A DNA stretch of 36,310 nt. Source: a virus. Every line of letters starts with the position of its first letter. Position 1 is the stretch's first letter. Of this stretch, positions 14,084 through 21,649 are shown piece by piece. Where the stretch lies: positions 1-36,310 of the IMG/VR virus record IMGVR_UViG_3300037452_000114; one strand, 5' to 3'. The position numbers and the translations under genes were made by a program. The notes beneath the pieces are model-generated. The model ran no database searches. It worked only from the letters and a program-made list of their open reading frames with translations, and was not told where the DNA came from.

Positions 14084-14493
14084 TTGGCACCTTCGTCCTT
14101 TTTGGGTTGCGGCTTTTTAACGGGATCAGTTTGTTGCATGAGTGGCGGACGTGCGGGATTTTCCGAATCGGATTTTTTAGGTGACGGTGCCGGTTCACGG
14201 AACGTCAGCGTGTTGGGATCGAACTGCACGGTTTCCGGCCAGTCGTGCTCTTTTTCCACGGCCTTTACTTCGGCGTTGAACGCGCCCACGGCCTGCTGGT
14301 AGTGCTCAAACGCGCTGACGTATTCCAGTTGCTTCACCTTGAGCCGCAGCGTTTGCGTTTCCGTGAGATCGTAGCTTTTCTTTTCTTGGGCGTAAAGAAT
14401 GAATTGCACCATTACGCTCATAACGATGACTGCAATTCCAGCGGATATAATGAGCGGGACTCCCCACACTGAAAGAAATTTGCGCATCGTCAT
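14080..14493 (-). CDS. Single-span membrane protein with coiled-coil, spanin-like layout
   Basis: 137 aa from ATG 14493 (a GTG at 14502 is possible); coupled to the previous stop by ATGA. An N-terminal membrane helix (VPLIISAGIAVIVMSVMVQF) is followed by a helical region (LTETQTLRLKVKQLEYV ... NAEVKAVEKEHDW) and a Pro/Lys-rich tail. Topology matches inner-membrane spanins, and it is next to a signal-peptide gene close to the lysozyme. Assignment by layout only. Confidence 0.65.
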   Translation of the reverse strand: MTMRKFLSVWGVPLIISAGIAVIVMSVMVQFILYAQEKKSYDLTETQTLRLKVKQLEYVSAFEHYQQAVGAFNAEVKAVEKEHDWPETVQFDPNTLTFREPAPSPKKSDSENPARPPLMQQTDPVKKPQPKKDEGAK

Positions 14494-14579
14494 CGTTTCC
14501 ACCAGTCATTCGTGCAAATCGAGCAAACCAGCATCCCGGCAAGATAGCACAACAAAGCCATGAAAAGCGGCCCGAGCAT
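14490..14579 (-). CDS. 29-aa membrane peptide
   Basis: One hydrophobic helix (LGPLFMALLCYLAGMLVC) with a short polar C-terminus. Start overlaps the previous stop (TGATG) and stop overlaps the next start (ATGA), so both ends fit the coupling pattern of this operon. Possibly a lysis accessory. Confidence 0.55.
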   Translation of the reverse strand: MLGPLFMALLCYLAGMLVCSICTNDWWKR

Positions 14580-14938
14580 CAGTCTCCGCAAGCGTTCAGA
14601 ATTTTCACCATTGCGGAAATCAAGTCCTGCACGCCGGAATTGAATTGCGTTTGGTCCTTGATGATGCTGACAAGTTTCGTTCCGGCCATCACTTCCACGT
14701 CGCCCACCATCGCGGCAACGTATGGCGTCACCGCGGCAAGTTTCTGGCTGCCGGCCTTTTCGGCTCCCGCCGCGGCCCACATGCCTTCGCCCATCTTGAC
14801 CATGTTAATGAGCGACCTTACGTCGGCGCTGTCTTGCGCGATGGTTTGAATGATCAGTTTAGGCGATCCGATGATTCCTTCGGCTGCTTTGACCACTTCC
14901 AATCCGAACTGTTTCAGAAAACTGGTGAATCCGCTCAT
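14579..14938 (-). CDS. Conserved lysis-region protein of unknown function
   Basis: 119 aa with GGGGGAAAG before ATG. Helical and Ala/Val-rich; contains GSQKLAAVTPYV, a motif I associate with small phage proteins near endolysin genes. The segment LEVVKAAEGIIGSPKLIIQT may contact membranes. No function can be assigned. Confidence 0.7.
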   Translation of the reverse strand: MSGFTSFLKQFGLEVVKAAEGIIGSPKLIIQTIAQDSADVRSLINMVKMGEGMWAAAGAEKAGSQKLAAVTPYVAAMVGDVEVMAGTKLVSIIKDQTQFNSGVQDLISAMVKILNACGD

Positions 14939-15000
14939 CTTTCCCCCTTATCCGAATAGGTTCATGAACCACCATTCCAGCGCGCCCACGATCAGAACCA

Positions 15001-15138
15001 TTAAAAACGCGCCCGCCGTCGCCAAGGATAACCCAAAAAGCGCGCCAGCAAGCAAAACAACGGCGCGATGTATCCCATACCGATGACGAATGCCAAGGCG
15101 CAGAAGAATTCGAGTACATATTTTTGATCGTGTGACAT
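15001..15138 (-). CDS. Small membrane protein next to lysozyme
   Basis: 45 aa from ATG 15138, four bases after the lysozyme stop. A hydrophobic stretch (FFCALAFVIGMGYIAPLFCL) is followed by a basic end (RFLGYPWRRRARF). A 17-codon frame (14948-15001, VLIVGALEWWFMNLF) begins at the TAATG overlap and could be a second peptide or the continuation after a frameshift. Size and position suit a holin or antiholin. Confidence 0.5.
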   Translation of the reverse strand: MSHDQKYVLEFFCALAFVIGMGYIAPLFCLLARFLGYPWRRRARF

Positions 15139-15141
15139 GCC

Positions 15142-15561
15142 TTACACCCATGCGCCGGTGCGCATTTGCTCTTCCAGGCGCACGGCCCGGTCTCCCACTT
15201 GGCGCGCCCATTCCGAATCCCTCATTTCGTCCGCCGCCGTTTCCCATTCGCCTTGCGCCACAGCCTGCAAAAACCTCGGGAACTTTTCGAGGCCGGCGAA
15301 TCCCATGTTGAAAATCATGTTTAGAATCACGCCTTGGCGGACTCCGTCGAGCGCTGGGAACCACGGAAGTTTTCCATTCGCTTCTATGGTGATCTCCCGA
15401 ATGTCGTTTTCTAAGAGGTGCTCGATTTCTTCGTCGCTGAGTCCCTTGCCGTTTAGGTTGCGCCCCACGCCGATGGTCAGCTTCCCTACGGTGTCCCGAT
15501 AGGGGAACTTGCGTACGCTTTCATCGCGGCGAAGCTGCTCGTAGATGTCGGCTATCGGCAT
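15142..15561 (-). CDS. Endolysin, T4-type lysozyme (GH24)
   Basis: 139 aa from ATG 15561. The catalytic triad is clear: E14 (RRDES), D23 (YRDTVG) and T29 (LTIGVG), with the exact E-9-D-6-T spacing of T4 lysozyme E11/D20/T26. Further family landmarks are NLNGKGLSDEE and NMIFNMGF. It cleaves the peptidoglycan glycan backbone during host lysis. No signal peptide, so release would need a holin; several candidates lie just downstream. Confidence 0.93.
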   Translation of the reverse strand: MPIADIYEQLRRDESVRKFPYRDTVGKLTIGVGRNLNGKGLSDEEIEHLLENDIREITIEANGKLPWFPALDGVRQGVILNMIFNMGFAGLEKFPRFLQAVAQGEWETAADEMRDSEWARQVGDRAVRLEEQMRTGAWV

Positions 15562-15995
15562 AGCGTCTTTTCCAAAATCGTTTTTCCCGCCTTCGTCAAT
15601 CCGCACTTTATCCATCCAGACATCTGAAAGCAATATCCCGGATTGGAGCTTTTGATTTTACTCCCATCGACAAACGTATAAGCGCGGCCCGGACCCCATC
15701 GCTCCACGGCGTGACTTTCGGCGTCCAGGATGATTTCACTGGACAGTCGCTCGCTTTCATTCCGAAAAATCGCGCAGTTGTATCCCGTTTGGCTGTCCAT
15801 TCGTAGAGTGGGATCGGGATACATCCAAACGAAAAGGACTGTTCCTGTTGTGTTTCGTAAGACGATTTTTCGGCCTGAATAGCAAAATTGTCGAGCTCCG
15901 ATGGTCCGCCGAGAGTAGTGGCGATCAGCCAATATGGACATTTCAGGATCGAAATGATTTGTGCGGATCAGTCGATTTGTGAATGGAAGGATCAC
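15552..15995 (-). CDS. GNAT-like phage protein
   Basis: 147 aa from a GTG at 15995 (ATG 15940 possible). The order 'ADRHYSRRTIGARQF', 'GRKIVLRNTTG', 'CAIFRNES', 'AYTFVDGSKI', 'NPGYCFQMSGW' and 'GLTKAGKTIL' matches a GNAT-fold family frequent in phages and prophages. The substrate is not known to me. The gene overlaps the lysozyme start by 10 bases. As in other phages I remember, it follows a small protein with the motif RAYLAYIAHRYRRQ. Confidence 0.75.
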   Translation of the reverse strand: MILPFTNRLIRTNHFDPEMSILADRHYSRRTIGARQFCYSGRKIVLRNTTGTVLFVWMYPDPTLRMDSQTGYNCAIFRNESERLSSEIILDAESHAVERWGPGRAYTFVDGSKIKSSNPGYCFQMSGWIKCGLTKAGKTILEKTLCR

Positions 15996-16008
15996 GGTCT
16001 CGGTGTGG

Positions 16009-16407
16009 CTATCGGCATTGGGAATCCGGCCTCGGTCTGGGAAGTGTACCGTAACTGGCCCAGCGCACGATCCAACAAAATTCCTCGTGCGTTGCTTTCC
16101 ATTGCCGTCTGTAGCGGTGGGCGATGTAGGCCAAGTAAGCCCGCCCGCGGTCGCTGAGTTGCGATCGATCGGGAATTAAATCGTGGATGAATCGTTTGTG
16201 GGAACTGGCGGGAACGAAGGTCACGTACCCTTGCAGTTTTCTCACGATGCCTTGTTCGATGGCATCCATCGGCGTGCGCGGCAGTTTTTCCCTAGGAGAG
16301 GTTTTTATGGGAGCGGCGCTAGTGGACGATGCGCCACTAGGCGCGACGTTTTGGCTCGCCGCTCCCCCCCTTGTGAGGGTATCGGGAATTCCTTCGAAAA
16401 GGCTCAT
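16009..16407 (-). CDS. Small conserved phage protein preceding the GNAT-like gene
   Basis: 132 aa. The N-terminal 45 residues are disordered (Ser/Ala/Pro-rich). The C-terminal half is helical with LSDRGRAYLAYIAHRYRRQW, the signature of a small protein that commonly accompanies the GNAT-like gene. No good Shine-Dalgarno is visible. Function unknown; the pairing suggests a joint role. Confidence 0.65.
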   Translation of the reverse strand: MSLFEGIPDTLTRGGAASQNVAPSGASSTSAAPIKTSPREKLPRTPMDAIEQGIVRKLQGYVTFVPASSHKRFIHDLIPDRSQLSDRGRAYLAYIAHRYRRQWKATHEEFCWIVRWASYGTLPRPRPDSQCR

Positions 16408-16416
16408 CGGAAAAAC

Positions 16417-16962
16417 TCATTCCAAAAGACTGAATAAAAACCATCCGGCCAGGATCGCCCCGCCGATCCAGAAGGCCGTACCTACCGACCATGCGGACAG
16501 CGCGCCGGACGTTGCGGGCACGCCGGGAAGCGGCAGCGGATTGCCTACGCTCACGGTGTATTGGCTGCCCATGTTTCCCAGGATCGTCTGGATGTAATCC
16601 TGAGTCTCGAGGGGCGCGTAGACGATCCAGGCGGCGCCGTGCGCGGCGATGGCCGCGTCCATGTTCCCCGGACCCCAATTGTAAGCGCCTAGGGCTTCCT
16701 TCACGTTCCCAGAGTATCTAGAGAGCATTTGGGAGAGATAGTGCACGCCGCCCTGAATGTTTTGCGTGGGATCGGTGGGATCGACGCCCAGATCGGCGGC
16801 TGTCGCGGGCTCCAACTGAAAAATCCCGATGGCCCCGGCCGGGCTGACGGCGGATTCGTTCAAGCCCGATTCCTGCATGGCCACTTCCAGCGCCAACCGC
16901 GGATCGACGCCGTAAGCCGTGGCCGTGGAAAGGATCAGAGCCGAGATGTCCTGTGAAGTCAT
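16417..16962 (-). CDS. Lytic transglycosylase (SLT) with C-terminal membrane anchor
   Basis: 181 aa. SLT fold landmarks: catalytic E31 in AMQESGLN, AIGIFQLEP (about 44-52) and AYNWGPGN (about 93-100). After a Pro/Gly linker the protein ends in one membrane helix (AFWIGGAILAGWFLFSLLE). In PRD1 a membrane-associated transglycosylase (P7) rides in the virion and opens peptidoglycan at entry; this tail-anchored version could do the same. The start overlaps the previous stop (ATGA). Confidence 0.88.
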   Translation of the reverse strand: MTSQDISALILSTATAYGVDPRLALEVAMQESGLNESAVSPAGAIGIFQLEPATAADLGVDPTDPTQNIQGGVHYLSQMLSRYSGNVKEALGAYNWGPGNMDAAIAAHGAAWIVYAPLETQDYIQTILGNMGSQYTVSVGNPLPLPGVPATSGALSAWSVGTAFWIGGAILAGWFLFSLLE

Positions 16963-17183
16963 GGCTTTGTGACTGGTGACTGGTGATTAGTGACTGGTGG
17001 AGCGTCAACTCGAAAGCATTTCGGTTTTTTCTTCCCTTTGAGCGGTTTTATCAGGCCCTTCTGCAAGGCGAACGACAACAGATGGAACGCGCCTTGGATC
17101 AAATGATTCATCGCAGGATCGGGAAAAATCGGCGGAAGTTTAGTCGAAGGATTGGGATGTCTATGATGTTTTTGTTTTTTCAC
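16959..17183 (-). CDS. Small basic protein with repeat-derived tail
   Basis: 74 aa from GTG 17183; ATG 17111 (MNHLIQGAFHLL) may be the true start. Basic throughout (KGLIKPLKGKKKPKCF). The last residues (PVTNHQSPVTKP) are translated from a heptamer array. Its stop overlaps the transglycosylase start (ATGA), which is the main support for it being real. Confidence 0.45.
   Translation of the reverse strand: MKKQKHHRHPNPSTKLPPIFPDPAMNHLIQGAFHLLSFALQKGLIKPLKGKKKPKCFRVDAPPVTNHQSPVTKP
16969..17000 (+). repeat. GTGRYTN heptamer array, partly coding
   Basis: GTGACTG GTGACTG GTGATTA GTGACTG GTGG: the most regular array, four near-perfect units. Confidence 0.85.
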
Positions 17184-17205
17184 TAGTCACCAACTACTAA
17201 TCACC
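17181..17205 (-). repeat. GTGRYTN heptamer array
   Basis: Minus-strand GTGATTA GTAGTTG GTGACTA GTG, spanning the stop of the gene ending at 17201 and providing the GTG start of the next. Confidence 0.7.
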
Positions 17206-17467
17206 GATCTTCGTCATCGTCGGACCATTCCGGGATTTCGTCGATTTCTTCCTCTTCCTCGATCACCATGTCGCGCTCGAGGGCCGGGCCGAACGCCTGG
17301 CAACCGCTGGCGTGCTGATCCCGCAACCGTTCGCATTCCTCGATTGTCTCCCCAAAGAAAGTATGGCGCACGCGAATCGTGCCGTCCGCTTCCAGCTTGT
17401 CAACAGTGAGGCTAACGGCCAATGGTCTGCTCCATCGCGCGGTAGGATTCGCTTCTGGCCACGGCAT
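17201..17467 (-). CDS. Small acidic-tailed protein (HTFFGET type)
   Basis: 88 aa from ATG 17467, which overlaps the glycosyltransferase 3' end by 56 bases; a TTG near 17428 with GGAG upstream would shorten the overlap. The core (VSLTVDKLEADGTIRVRHTFFGET, then a helix with ERLRDQHASGC) matches a small alpha/beta family seen in phages. The C-terminus is extremely acidic (VIEEEEEIDEIPEWSDDDED). Confidence 0.65.
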   Translation of the reverse strand: MPWPEANPTARWSRPLAVSLTVDKLEADGTIRVRHTFFGETIEECERLRDQHASGCQAFGPALERDMVIEEEEEIDEIPEWSDDDEDR

Positions 17468-18194
17468 GTAATTCGAGCCACTCGCTCAACTTGCGGCCCT
17501 TTATTTGCCTGTACTCGTCCACGTTCCCGATTTCCATCACTTTAATCCCATCGCGCGTTTCCCTTATTTTGTCGGCCATAGTGACGGTGTGCCGGTGAAA
17601 AGCGTACAAGCCACGATCTCCATCCTCGGTTTGAATTTGCAGCATCGTTTTCACCTTCAGCCCGAAACGCGCAATGTTGCGCGAAAGTACGTAATCGTCG
17701 ATCAGATGATCGCGCGTGATGCCGGATTTGCGTTCCTTCATAGTTGGTAGGATATTGTCGCGCGCTTGATCGAAAGATAAATCTTCGAGCGGATGCCACA
17801 AATCGATGCACCAGTCCGAGGCCGCTGCGAACCAATTGCAAGAACCGATATCCCGGCCATCCCGGCGAAAAAACTCATCGTATTTCCAACGATTTGACGC
17901 GTGATCCGTGGAATAGTGCGCTACGGTGTTTTTGGGCACGCGTTCTGTGATGTCCAGCATATCAGGCGAAATGACGGCATCGGAATCGATATAAATGTTC
18001 CAGTCGTTGGCTCTGCCCAGATAGAAAATTTGCAGCTTTTCGTAGGTGATGGGGGCCTCGGGAAATCGCCGCTCGTTGATGATCTGAAAATCCGCGCCGA
18101 TCTTGCGCGCGTATCCCAGCAGCAGCGGATAGGTCAGCTCGCACAGTTCCGGAGCGTAGTTTCCGACGTTCAGCGTCCAGAGGGTTTTCCTCAT
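17412..18194 (-). CDS. Glycosyltransferase, GT-A-like, with DxD motif
   Basis: 260 aa; ATG overlaps the previous stop (ATGA). N-terminal Rossmann-like region, then WNIYIDSDAVIS with D70-S-D72, the metal/nucleotide-sugar DxD motif of GT-A enzymes; later HYSTDH, NWFAAASDW and a C-terminal YAFHRH. It resembles the GT8/GT34-like enzymes of phages and bacteria. Donor and acceptor are unknown: it could modify host surface glycans, virion proteins or DNA bases. No hydroxymethylating enzyme is visible, so DNA glucosylation is less likely. Confidence 0.75.
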   Translation of the reverse strand: MRKTLWTLNVGNYAPELCELTYPLLLGYARKIGADFQIINERRFPEAPITYEKLQIFYLGRANDWNIYIDSDAVISPDMLDITERVPKNTVAHYSTDHASNRWKYDEFFRRDGRDIGSCNWFAAASDWCIDLWHPLEDLSFDQARDNILPTMKERKSGITRDHLIDDYVLSRNIARFGLKVKTMLQIQTEDGDRGLYAFHRHTVTMADKIRETRDGIKVMEIGNVDEYRQIKGRKLSEWLELHAVARSESYRAMEQTIGR

Positions 18195-18379
18195 GATGCC
18201 GCCTGGATTGGTTGCAGAAACTTATGGAGAAGAGCTGAACATTCCCCGCAAAGTTCGGCACCACAGACGAGTTCCCATCCGCTCGGCATTATATCTCTCC
18301 GCGCGTCTGGAAGATTGGCCGTGATATCGCGGACTTTCTCAGTAACAGCGCATCGATCGCATTTGAAAACTAAGGCCAC
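18191..18379 (-). CDS. Small zinc-ribbon protein
   Basis: 62 aa from a GTG at 18379 that lies within heptamer-like sequence. CDRC near the N-terminus and CGEC near the C-terminus make a two-knuckle zinc site around a middle segment (DIMPSGWELVCG). It is coupled to the glycosyltransferase start. Function unknown. Confidence 0.65.
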   Translation of the reverse strand: MALVFKCDRCAVTEKVRDITANLPDARRDIMPSGWELVCGAELCGECSALLHKFLQPIQAAS

Positions 18380-18382
18380 GAA

Positions 18383-18595
18383 TCACCAATCCGTTGGCTT
18401 TCTTCCCGCCGCCCAGCCGACCGCCACACGGTTCCGCGCTTCGCTCACCACGGTTTCGCGCAGCGCTTCGGGCAGGTTTCCGATCACCCAGGCGATGCGC
18501 ACGATCTTTTCCCCCGGCGTGGCCGTTTTGTCCACCGCGCGGAGAATCATGCCGATGTCGCGCAGCGCATCTTGGAAATAAGTAGGCTCAGGCAT
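18383..18595 (-). CDS. Small hypothetical protein
   Basis: 70 aa with GAGG nine bases before ATG. Helical, with hydrophobic periodicity (FQDALRDIGMILRAVDKT, EKIVRIAWVIGNLPEALRETVV). The TGA stop lies within heptamer-like sequence. Not recognised. Confidence 0.65.
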   Translation of the reverse strand: MPEPTYFQDALRDIGMILRAVDKTATPGEKIVRIAWVIGNLPEALRETVVSEARNRVAVGWAAGRKPTDW

Positions 18596-18606
18596 TTAGG
18601 AAACCT

Positions 18607-18637
18607 CAGTGGCTTGTGGCTAGTGATGAGTGGCCAG
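18607..18637 (+). repeat. GTGRYTN heptamer array
   Basis: GTGGCTT GTGGCTA GTGATGA GTGGCCA, just upstream of the gene that starts at 18595. With the array at 18705 it occupies most of the 138-bp gap 18596-18733. Confidence 0.7.
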
Positions 18638-18704
18638 CAAAACCGTTTCCCCGTACGTTACGTTTGGCGTCCCTTGCAAGCTTCCCGTGCTGTACTCGGT
18701 TTTT

Positions 18705-18729
18705 CTAGCCGTTCGCCACTAGCCACTGA
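18705..18729 (-). repeat. GTGRYTN heptamer array
   Basis: Minus-strand GTGGCTA GTGGCGA ACGGCTA, in the opposite orientation to the array at 18607, so the pair could form a stem. Confidence 0.6.
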
Positions 18730-18733
18730 TTTT

Positions 18734-19159
18734 CTACCCTTTCGGTTTGGAAGTGTCAACCGGCGGGGCTGTGGAAGCGCCGTTCTGGAAATCAATGGGC
18801 GGGGGAATGGTGTTCTTCAGCCAGGGCGCGAAGGCCAACGCGCTGTCAAAAGCGTATCCGGCCATGAAGGCCACGGCGCCGCCCACGTGCAAATCCAGGA
18901 TGCCGGAAATCATGTCCGGCACGGGAATCTTGGCCGCCGTCATCACGGCTACGAGCTGCCCTTGCAGCCACAAAGTAAAAAGCGCCACGGACCAGGCCGT
19001 GCGGATCAAGATCGTTTGCCAACGCGCCGTCAGGATTTCTATGCGGGAACTGACGGTGGTGTTCTTGGCCCGCGCGATGGCGTCAATCTGCGCCAGAGTA
19101 TGCAGCCCGCAACCGATCAGGAAAAACAGCAACGCAAAAATCATGTGTCCTTTGTGCAT
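18734..19159 (-). CDS. Multi-span membrane protein
   Basis: 141 aa from ATG 19159, with GGAGGG five bases upstream; an in-frame ATG at 19171 lies exactly where another late gene starts relative to the shared hairpin and is a real alternative. Hydrophobic segments: MIFALLFFLIGCGLHTLA, a middle span (AWSVALFTLWLQGQLVAVM) and GGAVAFMAGYAFDSALAF. The C-terminus is polar and Pro-rich. Family and role not recognised. Confidence 0.7.
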   Translation of the reverse strand: MHKGHMIFALLFFLIGCGLHTLAQIDAIARAKNTTVSSRIEILTARWQTILIRTAWSVALFTLWLQGQLVAVMTAAKIPVPDMISGILDLHVGGAVAFMAGYAFDSALAFAPWLKNTIPPPIDFQNGASTAPPVDTSKPKG

Positions 19160-19171
19160 TAGTCCCTCCAT

Positions 19172-19209
19172 CTTTACCGCGTGAGCGCCCCTTGCCGGGA
19201 GCCTCGCGC
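19172..19209 (-). promoter_or_regulatory. Leader hairpin, GGYAA-loop family, copy 1
   Basis: As RNA: a GC-rich stem closing a GGCAA loop, followed by GCGGTAAAG and ATG 19171. It shares its downstream flank and layout with the copy at 30615-30651. Confidence 0.6.
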
Positions 19210-19491
19210 TTAGTCTCTCCATGCATCTTCGCGCAAAAGTTTAGCGTGAATCTTGGCTTCGCCTAGCGTCGCCGAAGTTTCGATCTGCGTGGCGATCATG
19301 TGTTTCCAGCGGCGCTCGGCGCGAGATTCGTCCTGCCGCATTTTCATTCCCAGCCCGTTCAAATCCTTACGAATCTGTAAATCCTCGCGTTCCCGGTTTT
19401 CGCGCTCCTTGGCGGCGTCGTTGCGCATCGTGGCGTAGGCCACGCCCGCCCCGAACACCGCTCCGATCACCGCCCAGAGAAATCCGATCAT
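19210..19491 (-). CDS. Single-span membrane protein with charged coiled-coil
   Basis: 93 aa; ATG overlaps the previous stop (ATGA). An N-terminal membrane helix (MIGFLWAVIGAVFGAGVAYA) is followed by a long charged helix (AAKERENREREDLQIRKDL ...) likely to form a coiled-coil. Spanin-like topology, but located away from the lysozyme. Function unknown. Confidence 0.7.
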   Translation of the reverse strand: MIGFLWAVIGAVFGAGVAYATMRNDAAKERENREREDLQIRKDLNGLGMKMRQDESRAERRWKHMIATQIETSATLGEAKIHAKLLREDAWRD

Positions 19492-19730
19492 GGCTCGCGC
19501 TTTTTCTCGGATTCGCAGTCGGCGCCTGGGATCACGGAAGTGCGACCAGTGCGCCGATTGTATTCTTCTACGATCTCAATGTGCCGTCTTTCATCGATCC
19601 CGCCTTTCGTTTCAAACAGTGTCGCTACGAATTTATCGAAGTGGTTGCAACAAAATTCCACAGTGCCCCAATGATGCGTCGGCGGATTGCCGCAGGGAGT
19701 GTGATCCGTGTTTTTGATGGCGCAAGCCAT
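19488..19730 (-). CDS. Cys/His-rich small protein, probable zinc binder
   Basis: 80 aa with AAGGAAA before ATG. Cysteine/histidine pattern C3, C13, H19-H20, CCNHFDKF, resembling small phage proteins with a 'C...CG-x-P ... C-x2-H' zinc site. The C-terminal half is charged. Coupled to the next membrane gene by ATGA. Function unknown. Confidence 0.65.
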   Translation of the reverse strand: MACAIKNTDHTPCGNPPTHHWGTVEFCCNHFDKFVATLFETKGGIDERRHIEIVEEYNRRTGRTSVIPGADCESEKKREP

Positions 19731-19783
19731 GTTGGTTTCCTTGGACCGGGCTCAAACTTTCAGACAAACATTTCCCTTCACGA

Positions 19784-21634
19784 TCATTGAATCGTCACTC
19801 CGGGACTGATCGTCACGCCTGGCGAAACACCTGTGGCTGGACTTAATGACGGAATCGCAGCTCCGCAATATGTAGCTGCCGTGAAGCTGCCTGCCAACGC
19901 AGCACTTATTTCCGCGTTATAGCAATTCCAATCCCATACGCCGATATCTTTTCCGTCCGTGCCCGCATTGTGGTAGGCGCTACTGCTGGTCAGTTGAAGA
20001 TTGCCCGTTCCTGGCACACCTGAAATGTTTGGATCGGCGCCACTAATGTTAGTGAATCCGACGCCTGCAATGTTGGTGCTCCAGAAGGTGCCGCTTGGAT
20101 ATGAACCTGTTGCCGTCCTAGTGAACACGTTATCGCCGTAGACATAAGAAGGAGCGAAGGTGTTCAAGGCTGGAGTTCCCGAACCTGTGCCGGTTCCTAA
20201 AATGCCACTGATTCCGTAATCGGCGATGTTGTTCGTATATTGAAATGCAGAAACTATGCCGGTATCTCCAAGCGTCAACGCAGCCTGATCCACGAACATT
20301 GTATTGTGATCATAGGTTATATGGGACATTGTTGCAGCGCTACTCACCCCCGTTTCAAGCGCCCATCCGAAACTTCCCCAGTTTGCCTTGCTTATGTCCG
20401 TAGCGACGTTGTTCTGAATGAGGACATTGTTGGTTGGTACGGCGGTGTTTGTTGGCCCTTGCTCCCAAGCAACTACCGCAAATACAGGGGCGTGTGCGAT
20501 TAAATTGTGGGTAATCGTTACATTCTGAGCCACACACCAAGTGCAGCTCCCAGATTGATTTACAGATCTCACGATTATAGATTCGTTCTGCACAGCCAGC
20601 CAAGTATATTGAAGAACATTGCCGTCGAGTAAAACTCTCTGGGCATTCTTTAATTCAAAATGGTTTTTTACGTCGGTGATAGCTGGAGACGCGCTGCACG
20701 GATTATAGGGAGGAGACGGGGAGCACCAAGCTAAGTTTTTCTGAAACAGATTCCCGATGATAACGATGTCTGAGGGAATCAGATTTGTAATTGCGGGATC
20801 AGCGCCTCCGAACATGATGTTTTCGCCGGTTGCCTGAAGGAAATTATTCTGAATCAGGAATGGTCCAATTCCGTTATAGGCGGTGAGGCACTGTGTATCC
20901 ACAGGATTCCCGAGGCTGTACACAATCTGATCGCAATAGCTATCCACAAGGGCGAACCCCTGCGTGTTGGCGTTAATGGCGTGCTGGATGCCTGCAGTTG
21001 TCACTCCCGCTCCCGCCCCGCCATAAATATAAGAACGGTCAAAGATGATGTTGGCGGGAAGCTGCGATGTGACGCTGATGGCCGTCGAATTGTTCGACTG
21101 AAAGCCCATGCCAACAAGCCAGAACACGGTATCGCTTGAGTTGGAATCTGACGTAGTTACTTCCACGCCAATGAATCGCCAATTGCATGAGCTTGGTAGA
21201 AATGCGATCGCTGGACTAACATTCGGCGTAGAAATCGCAGGCATGTTTACGACATTGGAGGACGCTATTCGATTTCCCGTCGCTGGTAGGCTCGTCAAAT
21301 TGGCCGACTCAACGATCACCCAACCGCTCCCATTGCATGACGTGGAGGGAATTGTAAAATTTCCACTGTAGGTCGCCACGGGCAGTACGATTGTGTCCCC
21401 AGGGCCAGAAGCATTGATGGCGCTTTGAAAGTTGGCCGTACTGCCCGATGGTACATTACGAATGCAGTTTGTTCCTGTGGTAAGAGTAGGACAGGTTGCC
21501 AATCCCTGGACGGGCATGGCGAGATTAACTGTAGATTGCGGCAACACGGGTTGCGTGATACCGGCCCTCGAAATATTTTGTAATATAAACAATTCTAAAA
21601 AGAGAAGAAATATTTCTTTGGTATGTGGCCTCAA
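19784..21634 (-). CDS. Exported right-handed beta-helix protein
   Basis: 616 aa from a TTG start (21634) with GGGTGG upstream. The N-terminus (MRPHTKEIFLLFLELFILQN) is a probable signal or membrane segment. Then a pectate-lyase-like repeat region with many N-rich turns (IIFDRSYIYGG, FLIQNNFLQATGENIMFGG, ITHNLIAHAP, ITYDHNTMFVD) and a terminal IGVWDWNCYN motif that I know from Acidobacteriota beta-helix proteins. Could be a surface-glycan-degrading spike or a secreted enzyme; catalytic residues cannot be assigned by eye. Base composition is more AT-rich than neighbouring genes, hinting at acquisition. Confidence 0.8.
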   Translation of the reverse strand: MRPHTKEIFLLFLELFILQNISRAGITQPVLPQSTVNLAMPVQGLATCPTLTTGTNCIRNVPSGSTANFQSAINASGPGDTIVLPVATYSGNFTIPSTSCNGSGWVIVESANLTSLPATGNRIASSNVVNMPAISTPNVSPAIAFLPSSCNWRFIGVEVTTSDSNSSDTVFWLVGMGFQSNNSTAISVTSQLPANIIFDRSYIYGGAGAGVTTAGIQHAINANTQGFALVDSYCDQIVYSLGNPVDTQCLTAYNGIGPFLIQNNFLQATGENIMFGGADPAITNLIPSDIVIIGNLFQKNLAWCSPSPPYNPCSASPAITDVKNHFELKNAQRVLLDGNVLQYTWLAVQNESIIVRSVNQSGSCTWCVAQNVTITHNLIAHAPVFAVVAWEQGPTNTAVPTNNVLIQNNVATDISKANWGSFGWALETGVSSAATMSHITYDHNTMFVDQAALTLGDTGIVSAFQYTNNIADYGISGILGTGTGSGTPALNTFAPSYVYGDNVFTRTATGSYPSGTFWSTNIAGVGFTNISGADPNISGVPGTGNLQLTSSSAYHNAGTDGKDIGVWDWNCYNAEISAALAGSFTAATYCGAAIPSLSPATGVSPGVTISPGVTIQ

Positions 21635-21649
21635 TGCATTCCACCCTGT

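Noticed and set aside
16983-17186. 67-codon plus-strand frame in the 16963-17200 gap
   Set aside because: Opposite to the leftward operon and to a frame whose stop overlaps the transglycosylase start; no ribosome site.
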